From the NCBI RefSeq assembly GCF_003255815.1, contig NC_037681.1:60643284-60707283 (forward strand): a stretch of DNA of 64,000 nt. Direction: 5' to 3'. Below, in pieces: positions 33,861-44,700 of the stretch. Made by a program: the position numbers and the translations under genes. The stretch is from Theropithecus gelada. Lineage: Eukaryota > Chordata > Mammalia > Primates > Cercopithecidae. How positions within the stretch are numbered: position 1 is the first letter of the stretch; each line of letters opens with the position of its first letter. Under the pieces are notes generated by a model. That model was given only the letters and a program-made list of their open reading frames with translations, was not told the DNA's origin and ran no database searches.

Positions 33861-35114
33861 GTTGTCGGATGACTTTTCCTGTATAATCTCACCCCAAGGG
33901 AAGACGTTACTCTGATTTTTCCACCTCATGTTTTTCCCTGGCAATTGCTGTGACAGAATGTTGTTTTTGGAGCTGAGTAGGCAAGTGGTGTGCATGATAT
34001 GAAAAACCAAAAAAAAAAAAAAACAAAAACCACCAAACCCCACAAACTTTCTGACACAAAGCACTCATCAATGCAATGATCAAGACCTTTTCCTACCGCT
34101 GGATATTTCTAAGTGAGAAGATCCTACCTCAGTTTTCAGATGGGCTTTAGCTCTGCATGAAGTGCTGCCCCAGTCAGCCTCGGGGAAATCAGTAGAGGAT
34201 TAGTTAGACAGCAGGTCAGCCACTGGAGGGCACTCCTGAAATCTAGAGGCTTCTTCCTCCTGAGGAAAGGGTTGCTGGAGTCCCTGCCTGAGACATTTAA
34301 CAAAGAGAAGGAATGTCTAGGGGATAAGTCCCAGTGCATTCTCCGGAAAAGGTCTGCTGTACATATTTGCCAAGTGATAAGCAACCTAGGAAATAAAAAA
34401 CCATTTGACAATTTACAGTGTTCAAAGGTAGCTTCCTGGCTCTTGAGTTATATAAATGGCTATGTTAAAAATAGGCAACCAATACAACTGAGCAACCTGA
34501 AATGTCCTAGGATATGCACCATATGTGATAGCCATGAAAATACTCAAAAGAAGAATTCAGTATAAATTAAGAATCATTCCCACTCCAATGGACTCAGTCT
34601 TATGGAAGTGGCACATAGGAGAAGCTGGGGATTCTATTTTTTGTGCTGTTCTATGTACAGGTCTCTCTCTCCCTAGTGAAACCCAGCTCTATAGTTTGGG
34701 AGCCTATACCTGATCTCTCTGATATCCCTCTCCACCTCTCAACATATACTATGTAGTCATACGGATTGTCTGTTAAGAAATAAGTTCAAGTCATTATTTT
34801 CCTTATGACAAAATTCACAGTGAAAGGCCAAGTGTCCACCAGAAGAATAATGTGCAAATCTAAAGTGGGTTAGTGGCATTTTCTCAGGACAGAGCGCGCA
34901 GGAGGACAACATAGCAATCCTGGAATTTGACAGGGTAAAACTTTTGGACGCTCTGACTCTGTGCTGTATGTATCTGTTTGCTTCTGCTTTGAAAATAACT
35001 AGCAAGGTACAAGATCCACTTGAACCACTGAATTTAGCAAAATAAATCAGGCAAAACCAGACATGTCTTTGCATTAATATTGTCATTTTGTTTTATATTA
35101 CTTAAAAAGTCAGA

Positions 35115-35151
<37 letters not shown>

Positions 35152-35309
35152 TTCCTTCTCTGGACTATCTGCTGCTCTCCTGTGATGTATATTGTGAAAA
35201 ACACATTTTAAAATCATGACAGATATCTCAAGATTGACATCATGTCCAGTTTCTAAGCTACAATTAAATCTCGTAGAATGGTAAGAGGTTTCTATCATCA
35301 GAGACTGCT
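33861..35309. other. Unique non-coding sequence with A and T homopolymers
   Basis: An A run interrupted by C at about 34008-34030 and a 29-base T run at 35117-35145, each without an attached retroposon body. Overlapping frames of 60-110 codons show no domain. Confidence 0.5.
35117..35145. repeat. Poly-T tract (29 bases)
   Basis: An uninterrupted T run followed by AAATC, with no SINE or LINE body on either side. Length variation between individuals is likely. Confidence 0.9.
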
Positions 35310-35465
35310 GATTACTTTCATTTGAGACTCATTTCATGGATGAGGAAATTGATGTTTACATAAGTCAAGGAACTTGACCAAGGTTACATAGTTTTAAGAG
35401 GCTGAGCTAGGATCCTACAGGTCCATCTCAGTGATGTATGATTTTAATCATTATGCCATATGACG
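35310..35465 (-). repeat. MIR SINE fossil, antisense
   Basis: Plus strand: TTTCATGGATGAGGAAATTG, AAGGAACTTGACCAAGGTTACATAG, GGCTGAGCTAGGATCC and TTTTAATCATTATGCCATATGAC. These are the core and tRNA-related head of MIR in reverse. Confidence 0.85.
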
Positions 35466-36383
35466 TGTCTTGGACTAGTTTATAAAATAGCTTTTCAATT
35501 AACCTCTTGTCCTTTAAAAGTGTTCACAGGTTTTAATTGCTTCTTTTTCTGCTTAGGCAATACTTAATTTTTAAACTGCACATAGAAGATCAAATAAAAA
35601 AAAAAGTATTCCAGATGTAGGTTTTATAGTTGCACATCTTGGATATGGGTGGTTACACACACACTACAAGCATGTGGTACACATCTATCTCAGTTTTACT
35701 TTAGAAATACATTCTCAACAGGGGAAACTTGAAATATGCAGACTGTGGTCCTGATTCCACTTCAAAACGTCTGCTTTTATTGGGTTTACCCTGCAATCAT
35801 GCAACTTTTGGCCAGAGTCAAATAGGGCAACTGAATTTTTTTTCTTCAGTTTTACTTGGTATGGTTCACTGTAAATGCTTCCAACTAGTCCTGAAGACAG
35901 ACTTTATTCATTTGTTCTTCCATGAGTTTTATTCAGCAGAACCTTGGATAACAGCAGCTTAGCCAGACACTATGGGGTAATCAGTCTGCTCAGGACTGAT
36001 TCCTGTGCAGTCAATTCTTCTGCACGTCTTGCCTTCAAGGTCTGCCAGTTGAGTGCACTGTGTTTCCAACACTGCCCTCCAAACAGACCTTTCATAAGGA
36101 AAAGTCACTGCTACTTCATTAATTCCAGAAGATGGATGGTGAAGTCATATTGCTTTGATATGCTTTCAGACTAAGGCTATTCATGGGAGGCTAGAACTCT
36201 CAAACAGAAAAGTTTTAAAATTCTGGCTACTTTTTCATAGGATTCTATTATGACGCCTCGGAAGAATTTTTTTTTTAAGTCTGTCACTTTAAAAGAAAAT
36301 GGTTAGATATGACTAGGGCTGTGCAAACACAGTTGCTACCACTACCTGGCAAAGCCTGTATTCTAACAGATTTCTGGTTAAAA

Positions 36384-36397
36384 ATATATATATATTT

Positions 36398-36429
<32 letters not shown>

Positions 36430-36430
36430 T
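36384..36430. repeat. (TA)n microsatellite
   Basis: ATATATATATATTTTATATATATATATATATTTATATTTATATATT: interrupted TA dinucleotides. Confidence 0.9.
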
Positions 36431-36904
36431 TTCCATTATTGCCTTGGATTCTTTCATCTTTTCTTACATGTTAAGAAACATAATATCTGAAGAATGAGGA
36501 ATAGCCATTTTAGTGTGAAATCATGCTGGGGTGGAAAGGCCAGCATATTTCTTATAGATTAGTATTATAGGAGAGTTTGGCCATTTTCCTGGACAGAAGC
36601 AAGGAGATGGCACCTTGGAATCAACTCTTAACCATGTGAAGCCTTTGAGCCTTGGTGAGTTTTCCAAGCACAGGGTATTAGCTTTCTGCAGCCTGGAATG
36701 GAGCGATTACTGTCCCCAGAGAGCTGTCATAGGTACAGGCAAGGTGCTCAGCTTTTCTTAGTTCTACCATGGTCCTGAACAGCCAGGTTCTAGGTTAAGC
36801 CAAATCCAGAAATATCTTGTTTTATTTCACTTGCCACAAGTCTGAGAAGGCTTAATCTCAGAATATGGAAGAAGCCTTAGCAAAGCAACTTTAGAAAACA
36901 GCAA

Positions 36905-36943
36905 ATGTGTGTGTGTGTGTGTTGTATGTGTGTAGAGAGAGAT
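36905..36943. repeat. (TG)n with short (AG)n
   Basis: TGTGTGTGTGTGTGTGTG, an interruption TTGTA, TGTGTGTAGAGAGAG. Confidence 0.88.
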
Positions 36944-37177
36944 CTGAGGCATGAATTTTACTAATGTTATTATTTAAATACATTCTTCCTTATGCTAGAG
37001 GAAAAAAGGCTCAGGGCATGTAAGTCATGTGTCACATTAGCTGTATTGGCCTTTGTTCAAATAATAAACATTTTAATCACTGCAGTTTATAACTCCATTT
37101 TAAATGTTTTGTTACTACATTAAAAGTAACTGCATATGTATACATAGAATTCTAATAAAAATGCATAAATAACAGGA

Positions 37178-37290
37178 GGAAAGGGACTTAGGGATTATCT
37201 CTGGCAGCCCTCATTTCAAAGGTGAGACCCAGGAGAAACCCAATATGCACAGAAGTTAAGTGACTTTCTGATAGGCCTTGCAGGTAATTA
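37178..37290 (-). repeat. MIR-class SINE fossil, antisense
   Basis: AGGGACTTAGGGATTATCTCTGGCAGCCCTCATTTCAAAGGTGAGACCC, then GAAGTTAAGTGACTTTCTGA: the order and spacing fit a MIR3/MIRc-type copy in reverse, strongly decayed. Confidence 0.62.
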
Positions 37291-37695
37291 ATTATAGAAC
37301 AGTACTCCACGTTCAATGCTATGTTCACTATTACCTGAAATAGAGTTGGAGGCAAAAAACTTATGTCAGCGATACTCAATGCTCAATAAAGTGGCAGAGC
37401 AATATTTTGTAAGTGTGTGTTCCCTGAACTCAAACGTGATGTTAGGTAGTGATTCTGAGTCCCTTAAAACAGATTGCTCGATTTATTTAAGGTGTGTTCT
37501 CTATTACACCAAAAATTGTTGATGGATTTTTAAAAAACTGCACACCATGGAATAAATACAAATTTCTACATTTTTGATGACATTAAGATATGTTAAGAGG
37601 CCTGAATGTTCTTAACTATGGATTAAAAATAAAATACCAACTAAAGGGGTCAGTTTTCTATAGTTATTTGAAATTGATTTTAAAGCTTCCCTATT
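37291..37695. other. Unique non-coding sequence
   Basis: Nothing recognised. Confidence 0.5.
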
Positions 37696-38062
37696 GCTAA
37701 TGGCTGAATGTTTATGTTTCCCCAACTCCAAACTCATATGTTGAAATCCTAACTCCCAGGGTGATGGGATGAGAAGGTGGGGACCTTTGGGAGGTGATTG
37801 GGTCACTCTGAAGAGTGAGATTAGTGCCCTTATAAAAGAGGCCCTGGAGAGCTCCCTTGCCCTACCAGCACACCACCGGAAGGCACAGCGAAAAGATGGC
37901 TGTCTATGAATCAGGAAATCGTACTTCACCAGACACCGACTCTGCCAGAGCCTTGACCTTGGAGATTCTAGGCTCTGGAACTGTGGGAAATACATTTCTG
38001 TTGTTATAAGCCACCTAGTCTATGGTTCTTTGTTATGGAAGTCTGAATGAACTAAGGTATCT
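37696..38062 (+). repeat. Solo LTR of the MaLR (ERVL) family, MLT1A-like
   Basis: Nearly complete LTR: TGGCTGAATGTTTATGTTTCC at the start, CTCATATGTTGAAATCCTAACTCCC, GGTGGGGACCTTTGGGAGGTGATTGGGTCA, GCCCTTATAAAAGAGGCCCTGGAGAGCTCCCTTGCCC (holding the TATAAAA promoter box), CCAGACACCGACTCTGCC and the end GGAAGTCTGAATGAACTAAGG. No internal retroviral sequence is present, so it is a solo LTR left by recombination. The antisense 127-codon frame across it is not a gene. Confidence 0.9.
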
Positions 38063-39799
38063 ACTGAGGTTTTGTTCGGGGAGGTAATAAAATATGTCAT
38101 TTTTTCTAGGTTTGACAACCTATATTCAATTCCCCTTTCCGTAATCTATGGCATGGGCATAAATAGACGGTCATGTGTATCCAAATTAAGATGACGATAG
38201 CCAGGAGAAAGACTGAAGGTGGGACTACTGGCTATTGATAGCCAAGATCTAATTCTGATCTTTTGGGATTTAGGTTCATTTCTGGCTGGAAGGAGTTGTA
38301 TTATTTATCTATGCATAGTGAAGTAACCTTATGATCATAAACAATTTCAGAACGAACAAAAAGTCTTCACCTGGTGATGTCTTTTAATTTGATTCCACAT
38401 CACCAGGGGCAGAATAATTTTTATTTCTAGGGACATTCATTGAGAACAGGATGACTTGCCGAGTTTCAGATGTGATCAGCTTGCCAATTGTCCCTGGGCC
38501 CTTTGTGTCTTGCTACAATATTGTCTAGGAAACAAACAACGGGGAAACCAACTTTCACAAAATTCCATTGCTCTGGAGATGGAATTATGGCTCCTTCCAA
38601 TTTTCTTCATGATGTTATAAGCAGTCAAATGTAAGCAGTCAAATTTTACTTCTTTTGGAAAGAACTCAATAACTTTTGAAGTTCATCAAGTTCATGAATT
38701 AAGCTAAGATCTGCACTACGATGTCGAAATGTTAAATAGAACAAAAAAAGTTTGATGTTATATCAACTGCATATGTATACATATGCAGAGCTGAAATTAA
38801 CTGATTAAAAATGTCTCTGTTATGATGTCTATCAAGTAAAAAATAGGGTTTTGATCTAGAAATGCCTATCCATTTTTGAGGTATATACTCTCAAAACCTT
38901 TTGAAATAAAGAGTGGTTGCAAAACTTTTAGGTATTTTTACTTTTAAAAAAAGGATAGACCAAAGCAATGTGTCCCATTACATCAGCATTTTTCAAAATT
39001 TAGTCTCTGTACTTTCATTTGCATAATTTTCCACTTTCTGTATTATTTTCATAACCCTAAGTGCTTAAATGGGTGGAGAGGCCTATGCCACAGTCTCCAA
39101 CAAGGTGTCAAGGGAGAGGAGGTGTTTCTTTTCTCCCAATTCACACCATATTTAGAAGCACTATTCTAGATGATTCCTCTAAAAATATTCAAGCTTTTAG
39201 AATCTTGGCTTTGTTTTTCGTAAATTGTACTTAAAGTCAGTGTGACTATTACCATCAAATTGAATAAGTGAAATGTATTTCTCATGTTGCAGGTAGTAAA
39301 AATTGCCAGGGAATCACTTAAATACTGAGAGTATTGACAAGCTCTAATTTTTTACTTGGCTCAAAATGTGTCTCTACTCTGTATTATCCCTACCTAGATC
39401 TTACTTAAAACAGGAAGGGTGAAGACTTCAATGTAATGACTAACTGATGTGCAATTTGGAGATTTTAATAGAACAAAATATATATTTTGATAAGTAGCAG
39501 TACTTGTTTCAAAGAAAGATATTGACATTATATTAAAAAGTAAACATCCTAATCTATCGGTCCAGGTCTTTACTCAAAACCTTCCAGGTGTATGTATGTG
39601 TGAGATATTTTAAAGTAATTCTAACCAAGCCATTGTTCTGTAACCTGACTTAACAAGCTACAAAACAATTCTTTAGCTTAAACTGTTAAAGGGACATTGT
39701 GATGACAAATAAACACAACATGTTAGCAGAATAAAAGTTGTCTGGAAATAATATTATTTTATAATTTGGGGGAAAGAAATTCAAATACAGGGTAAAGAG
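38063..39799. other. Unique non-coding sequence
   Basis: No repeat or gene recognised. Confidence 0.45.
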
Positions 39800-39975
39800 A
39801 ATAGGATTTTGGAATTAAGCTGAGTTAAAATTCTTGCTCTGGACAATAGACAAATTACTTAACATGTTTGAATTTCAGTTTATCATCTACAAGTTGGGAA
39901 TAATATATGCATTATGAAGAGATTACAAGTACTAACTGGAGAAAACAATCTGAGACCTTGGCAAACAATAGATTA
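39800..39975 (+). repeat. MIR SINE fossil
   Basis: ATAGGATTTTGGAATTAAGCTGAG, TTGCTCTGGACAATAGACAAATTACTTAACATGTTTGAATTTCAGTTTATCATCTAC and GGGAATAATATATG follow the MIR order in sense. Confidence 0.85.
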
Positions 39976-41804
39976 TCCAACTTAATTCCAGTATTATTAA
40001 AATTTGTGATCATTAGCTGGCACTTTACAACAGAAATGATCTGAATAAATTTTCAACATACACATGCTCTCATATCATGACAGGAAAATGTAAGTGCAAG
40101 CGTGGGGGGTGTCAAGAGCCTTGTGTGTTTATAATTCTGATGCCTATCTCTGTGAAGAGTGAGTCTTCTAGTTAATTTTAATCTTTTCAATAGATGTACT
40201 TATGGAACATTATTTGGTCATATTGTAGTGATCTGCTACTAAAGAAACTTTCCCCTAGCCAAGGGTACGAGTCGCTCTATAACCCACATTTACCCATGAG
40301 TTATGATGAATGTGCCTTGTGTTCCACTGGTTTAGAATTTGGGGTTTTGGAAAATGGGATGTTTCTCCAGTGTACTTTAGCACAATATAGCTGAAATCGT
40401 GTATGTATATGCAAAAACGTGCCTGTAACTGTTCTGTAGTTCCAATGCTTGGATCACAAAACTAAGGAGGGTCAGAATTTGATGATTACTCTGGCTTTTT
40501 GGTTGGCCCCGAACTCCCTCCAGCTATCAAATGAAGGCATCAGGTTGGAGAATATATACAGTCTATAGAACTCGGGAGAGTTAAACAGTAGCAAGTTCTA
40601 ATCAAGAAGAAATGTTTTATTCAGTAATTACTTTGAAGCATTTTTTAAGAGTCCCTGAAAATATTGGATTTCTGCAGGGGATATTGCTAAAATACTAAGG
40701 TGTGAAAATGATTCTCTTTTTTGAATTAATAAAATAAAACTCAATAGAAATAATTCAGTGTGTGAGGTAGATAAGCTTCAGACAAAGGGGAAAACCAAAC
40801 CTGCTAGTCAGAGATATAAAAAAGAAAAATCAACTTCTACGTTACGTTGCCAAGGAGACTGTGTAAACAGACTTACACAAAGAGAAGTGGCTGGCTGGCA
40901 ATACTGCTAATGTGGAAAATCTCTTCATTGTTGTGTGGCATGCTTCATCTCAGAAGAGCAGGAAAAGGGGGCAGGCAGAGAGGGAGAAATAACAAGAATG
41001 GAAGAGTCGTTCTTCCAAAGAGGGCCATCTGTGACCCTGAGAGAAAAACCTGGTAGATCAAGGCTCACATCTTAGTAAATTACCTGTAAATAAAGCTTAT
41101 AAGGCCTGCATTGTCTCATGATTCTTTTCTTAATAATACTTTAATCCTTGCACTTTGATAAGCTGTGCAAGGTAGTCTTATAGGGGATCTTTTCATTCAG
41201 ACGTTCAGCTTGTTTGTTTTGTGCTTCCCAGGCAAGGGCAGTGACTGGAAGCTGGGGGAGAGGGTGAACAGCTGAATCTCAGCCTGACGGAGGCCGCCAT
41301 TTAATAAGTAAATGCATGCACAGTAAGCCTCATGTGACTTTCATCTCTCTATTCTTTTAGAAGTTTATCTAATCCAACCATATATACAAATGCAATTATT
41401 TCACCTTCAATACTTTCATTCATTCAATACACTGAATAAATTCAGTGTAGATACAAGTAGTCTCAGTTCCCCAAAATGTTTAGAGTGTGTAATAGCAAAA
41501 TATGTTATTATAAAGCTTAGTGAAAGTTTGTTTTTATATAACCATATATGCAATATGATTACAAATATGTTAAATTGTTGAGCAAACTATGAATTCTTTT
41601 TCTTTTAATTTTCATCTCCAAATTTTCTATAATGTGGTTGTATGAATTTATTCATATAGAGAGAATTTATAGGTTACTGAAGTGAATCTGGGTTCAGATG
41701 TTGGACTTCATTGGTTTATTCTTTTACAGAGTTGAAGTTTGACAAAATCAAGATATAAAGCAGCTCTTTCTAAATTTGCAAATATGTTTACAGTTTTTTT
41801 CTTT
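39976..41804. other. Unique non-coding sequence
   Basis: No repeat or gene recognised. It includes a candidate YY1 site at 41293-41302. Frames of 60-70 codons only. Confidence 0.45.
41293..41302 (-). promoter_or_regulatory. Candidate YY1 binding site
   Basis: GCCGCCATTT on the plus strand is the reverse complement of AAATGGCGGC, the strong YY1 recognition core. It sits in unique, non-repeat sequence in an AT-rich region where CpG-containing motifs are rare. A motif match alone does not show binding. Confidence 0.4.
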
Positions 41805-41813
41805 AGATAGTAC

Positions 41814-42119
41814 TTTTGTATTTTGATTGATTGACTGAGATGGAGTCTTGCTCTATCATCCAGGCTGGAGTGCAGTGTAGTGATCTCAGCTCACTGCAAC
41901 CTCTGCCTACTGAGTTCAAGTGATTCTCCTGCCTCAGTCTCCCAAGTAACTGGGATTACAGGCGCCCGCCACCATGCCCAACTAATTTTTTGTACCTTTA
42001 GTAGAGACAGGGTTTCACCGTGTTGGCCAGGATGGTCTCAAACTCCTGACCTCAAGTAATCCACCTGCCTCGGCCTCCCAAAGTGCTGGGACGACAGGTG
42101 TGAGCAATCACGCCCGGCC
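41814..42119 (-). repeat. Alu SINE (AluS-like), full length
   Basis: Minus-strand Alu with a decayed tail (TTTTGTATTTTGATTGATTGAC), GAGATGGAGTCTTGCTCTATC and end GTGAGCAATCACGCCCGGCC. The target-site duplication AGATAGT is seen at 41805-41811 and 42121-42127. Confidence 0.94.
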
Positions 42120-42312
42120 AAGATAGTGCAGTTTTAAATGTTTCTCTTCAGACCTGTCATCATATAAGTTGCTTGCTTAGAAGGGGGATAAAATAAGATG
42201 CAAACCAGCTCTTCTTTTATTGGAGAGTTTCAATTTAATCAGAAGGTGAATGTTAGCATCCGTAGCCATACATTAAAGAAAATCTATCAATGAATGAATG
42301 GGTAAAGAAAAC

Positions 42313-42468
42313 GTTATATATATATACACACACACATATATACACGTATATATGTGTGTGTGTATATATATGTACATATACATATATAAATTTGGCTCAA
42401 CATATCTATTTGAATCAAAATGTGTGTATATATGGAATATACATACACACATTTTGTGTATATATTGG
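42313..42468. repeat. TA/CA microsatellite cluster with a 25-bp-arm hairpin, inside the L1
   Basis: Mixed TA, CA and TG dinucleotide arrays. 42318-42342 and 42347-42371 are exact reverse complements around a CACG loop. A second, shorter inverted array follows at 42419-42462. Confidence 0.9.
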
Positions 42469-42657
42469 AATACTGTCCAGCCATAAAAAATCAAATCCTG
42501 TCATTTGCAGCAACATGGATGGAACTGGAGGACATATGTTAATTTGAAATAAACAAGGCACAGAAAGACAAATATTATGTGTTCTCACTCACATGTGGGA
42601 GATAAAAAAGTGGATTTCATAGAGGTAGAGAGTAGAATGGTACTTAAAAGAGGCTAG

Positions 42658-42968
42658 AGGGCCTGGTGTGGTGGCTCATGCCTGTAATCCCAGCACTTTG
42701 GGAGGCCGAGGTGGGCGGATCACCTGAAGTCAGGAGTTCGAGGCCAGCCTGACCATGGTGAAACCCTGTCTCTACTAAAAAATACAAAAAGTAGCCAGGC
42801 ATGGTGGCTGGTGCCTATAATCCCAGCTACTTGGGAGGCTGAGGCAGGAGAATCACTTGAACCCGGGAGGCAGAGGTTCAGAGGTTGCAGTGAGTGGAGA
42901 TCATGCCATTGCACTCCAGCCTGGGCAACAGAGCAAGACTCCATCTCCAAAAAAAAAAAAAAAAAAAA
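42658..42968 (+). repeat. Alu SINE (AluS-like), full length, nested in the L1
   Basis: Sense Alu: GGCCTGGTGTGGTGGCTCATGCCTG, linker CTACTAAAAAATACAAAAAGT, CAGCCTGGGCAACAGAGCAAG and a 20-base A tail. An extra TTCAGAGG duplication lies in the right monomer (GAGGTTCAGAGGTTGCAG). The imperfect target-site duplication AAAAGAGGCTAG / AAAAGGGCTAG at its borders shows that it inserted into the L1 3' UTR. Confidence 0.95.
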
Positions 42969-43275
42969 GGGCTAGGAAGGATAGCGGGAGGGGGGATAAA
43001 GAAACAGTTTATGGTACAAGAATACAGTTAGCTAGAAAGAATAAATTCTAGTGTTTGACAGGACAATAGAGTGACTACAGTTAATAATAACTGATTTTAT
43101 ATTTCAAAATAGCTAGAAGAAAACTTTTTAATGTTCCCAACACAAAGAAATGATAAATGTTTGAGATGATGGATATTCTAATTACCCTGATTACACATTT
43201 TATGCATGTATCAAAACATTACACATACTCCAGAAATGTTTACAATGTGTCAAAAAAAATTAATAAAAAAGAAAA

Positions 43276-44504
43276 TAAAAGCTAATTCCAATGGCTAAGT
43301 CATTGATAAATTAAAAATAGAAATGAGATTGGGGTCTTAAGTAATTTCCTTACATTATTAAGGATCAAAATGAATGCCACACTTTGTAAGATGGCATGCA
43401 AAACTCAGTTTCAGAGCTGGCATATTGAATTAATAACATACCCTTTTTCTATCAAAATGCTCTTAAGTTGTAAATCATGCCTTTTTTTTTTCAGGCTATT
43501 TAGATCCTGCATCAGACAGCTTCTTCAGAAAGGTCATCAGAAAACATGAAGCTAAATGCAGTAAAGAGTTATGCTCTTGAACTGTTGAAAATATCATTTT
43601 CAAATAGAAATGGTTTAAAAATTGTTTTATTATTTCAAATTTTCCTCTATAATGTTGTTTTAACCTACAACATATACACTCCAAGGTAATGCCACTCTAA
43701 TGCTGTCTAGTTGATCTGAACAACTGGTAAATGATCAGATCCACCAAACTCTCTGGAGATTAACTTCTGCCAGCATATTGGTTACTGTTCATTTTCACAA
43801 GATTGACAGGCTCATTACGGCAATATTAACATCTTTGAGTGTTCATACTGAGCAATTGTAATTTTGCATATGTTGATGAGCAGGCAATTATATCAAAGAG
43901 TAAACACTGGGCTGATGTGCAAGGCACTATTCAATTACAAAAACAGTATAGGATTTAGCCCTGTCATTGACTCTTCCACTCCTTCTATCTCGCCTGTTCC
44001 TAATTTATTTCTCTATTTTTTCCTTGACTCTCTTCATTCTCTGCTTTTTATTCCTTTCTGCTTCACTTCCTCTCCATAAATGATAGACCTTTTCTTAGAT
44101 GCCATTTCTCTATATCTGCACTTAAAACAAGAATTTTTTCCTCCTAGTTGTTGGTTAATGTCTGCAAATGTGAGAGAATGTTAACATGACAAACAACAAG
44201 GAATTCGAAATAAACTTAAATGAAACAGTGTCTTTTCTCCCCCTACTCTCCCCCACCCCCCATGGTGGAAATGATGATATCCTCACCATCTGCACACTTG
44301 CAGGCTGTGAGTGGGCAGAAAACCAGCTGGAGATGCAGCCCATGGCAGGGATACAGATCCTCAGCTTCTGGGAGGTCCTAGAAGCTCACAATGCCACCCA
44401 GCTATTGGACTATCTCTCATCACGTACATTCAAAGGGAGAATGTACAGCATTTCTTCTAAACTATTTTGTACAGAGAAGATCTCCACTGTTAAAAAGAGG
44501 CCGA
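43276..44504. other. Unique non-coding sequence
   Basis: No repeat recognised. A 130-codon frame at 44186-44578 has no recognisable domain and runs into the MIR fossil. Confidence 0.45.
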
Positions 44505-44700
44505 TGTGGAGCAGGGGGAAAGTGTTCTGGACTGAGTGTCAGGAAACCTCAGTGCTTCAGGTTCTTTTGCAATTATGAGACTGGTTCTGTTACTTCACCT
44601 TTTCTTATTTGTACAGTGAAGGCCTCCAGCTTTAGCATCTCATAATTTTGTTGTGGAAAATACGTGCAGAATGAAGAGAATAATGAGAAGAGTTTGAGAG
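44505..44700 (+). repeat. MIR3-type SINE fossil
   Basis: AGTGTTCTGGACTGAGTGTCAGGAAACCTCAG, TTATGAGACTGGTTCTGTTACTTCACCTTTTCTTATTTGTACAGTG and CCTCCAGCTTTAGCATCTCATAATT follow the MIR/MIR3 order in sense. Confidence 0.75.

Larger units (their letters stand above)
35466..37177. other. Unique non-coding sequence with simple repeats
   Basis: Contains the TA and TG microsatellites listed separately. Two ~76-codon frames at 35729-36174 have no recognisable domain. Confidence 0.45.
42282..43275 (+). mobile_element. L1 3' end (L1MA/L1MB type) interrupted by a microsatellite and an Alu
   Basis: The ORF2 end is readable as CTATCAATGAATGAATGGGTAAAGAAAACG, then GGAATACTGTCCAGCCATAAAAAATC and GCAACATGGATGGAACTGGAGG. 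The 3' UTR resumes after the Alu with TACAGTTAGCTAGAAAGAATAAATTC, AGCTAGAAGAAAACTTTTTAATGTTCCCAACACAAAGAAATGATAAATG and CATGTATCAAAACATTACACATACTCC. The tail is A-rich. This 3' UTR form is typical of older mammalian-to-early-primate L1MA/MB. About 150 bp of microsatellite plus non-L1 sequence interrupts it at 42313-42468, and an Alu at 42658-42968. Confidence 0.9.

Noticed and set aside
35117..35145. Poly-T as the tail of an antisense retroposon
   Set aside because: No SINE, LINE or processed-gene body is recognisable on the right side and no target-site duplication was found.
37612..37995. 127-codon antisense frame
   Set aside because: It is the reverse strand of a MaLR solo LTR, which does not encode protein.
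44186..44578. 130-codon open frame
   Set aside because: No known motif, no upstream gene context, and its 3' third is in a MIR fossil. A frame of this length occurs by chance.
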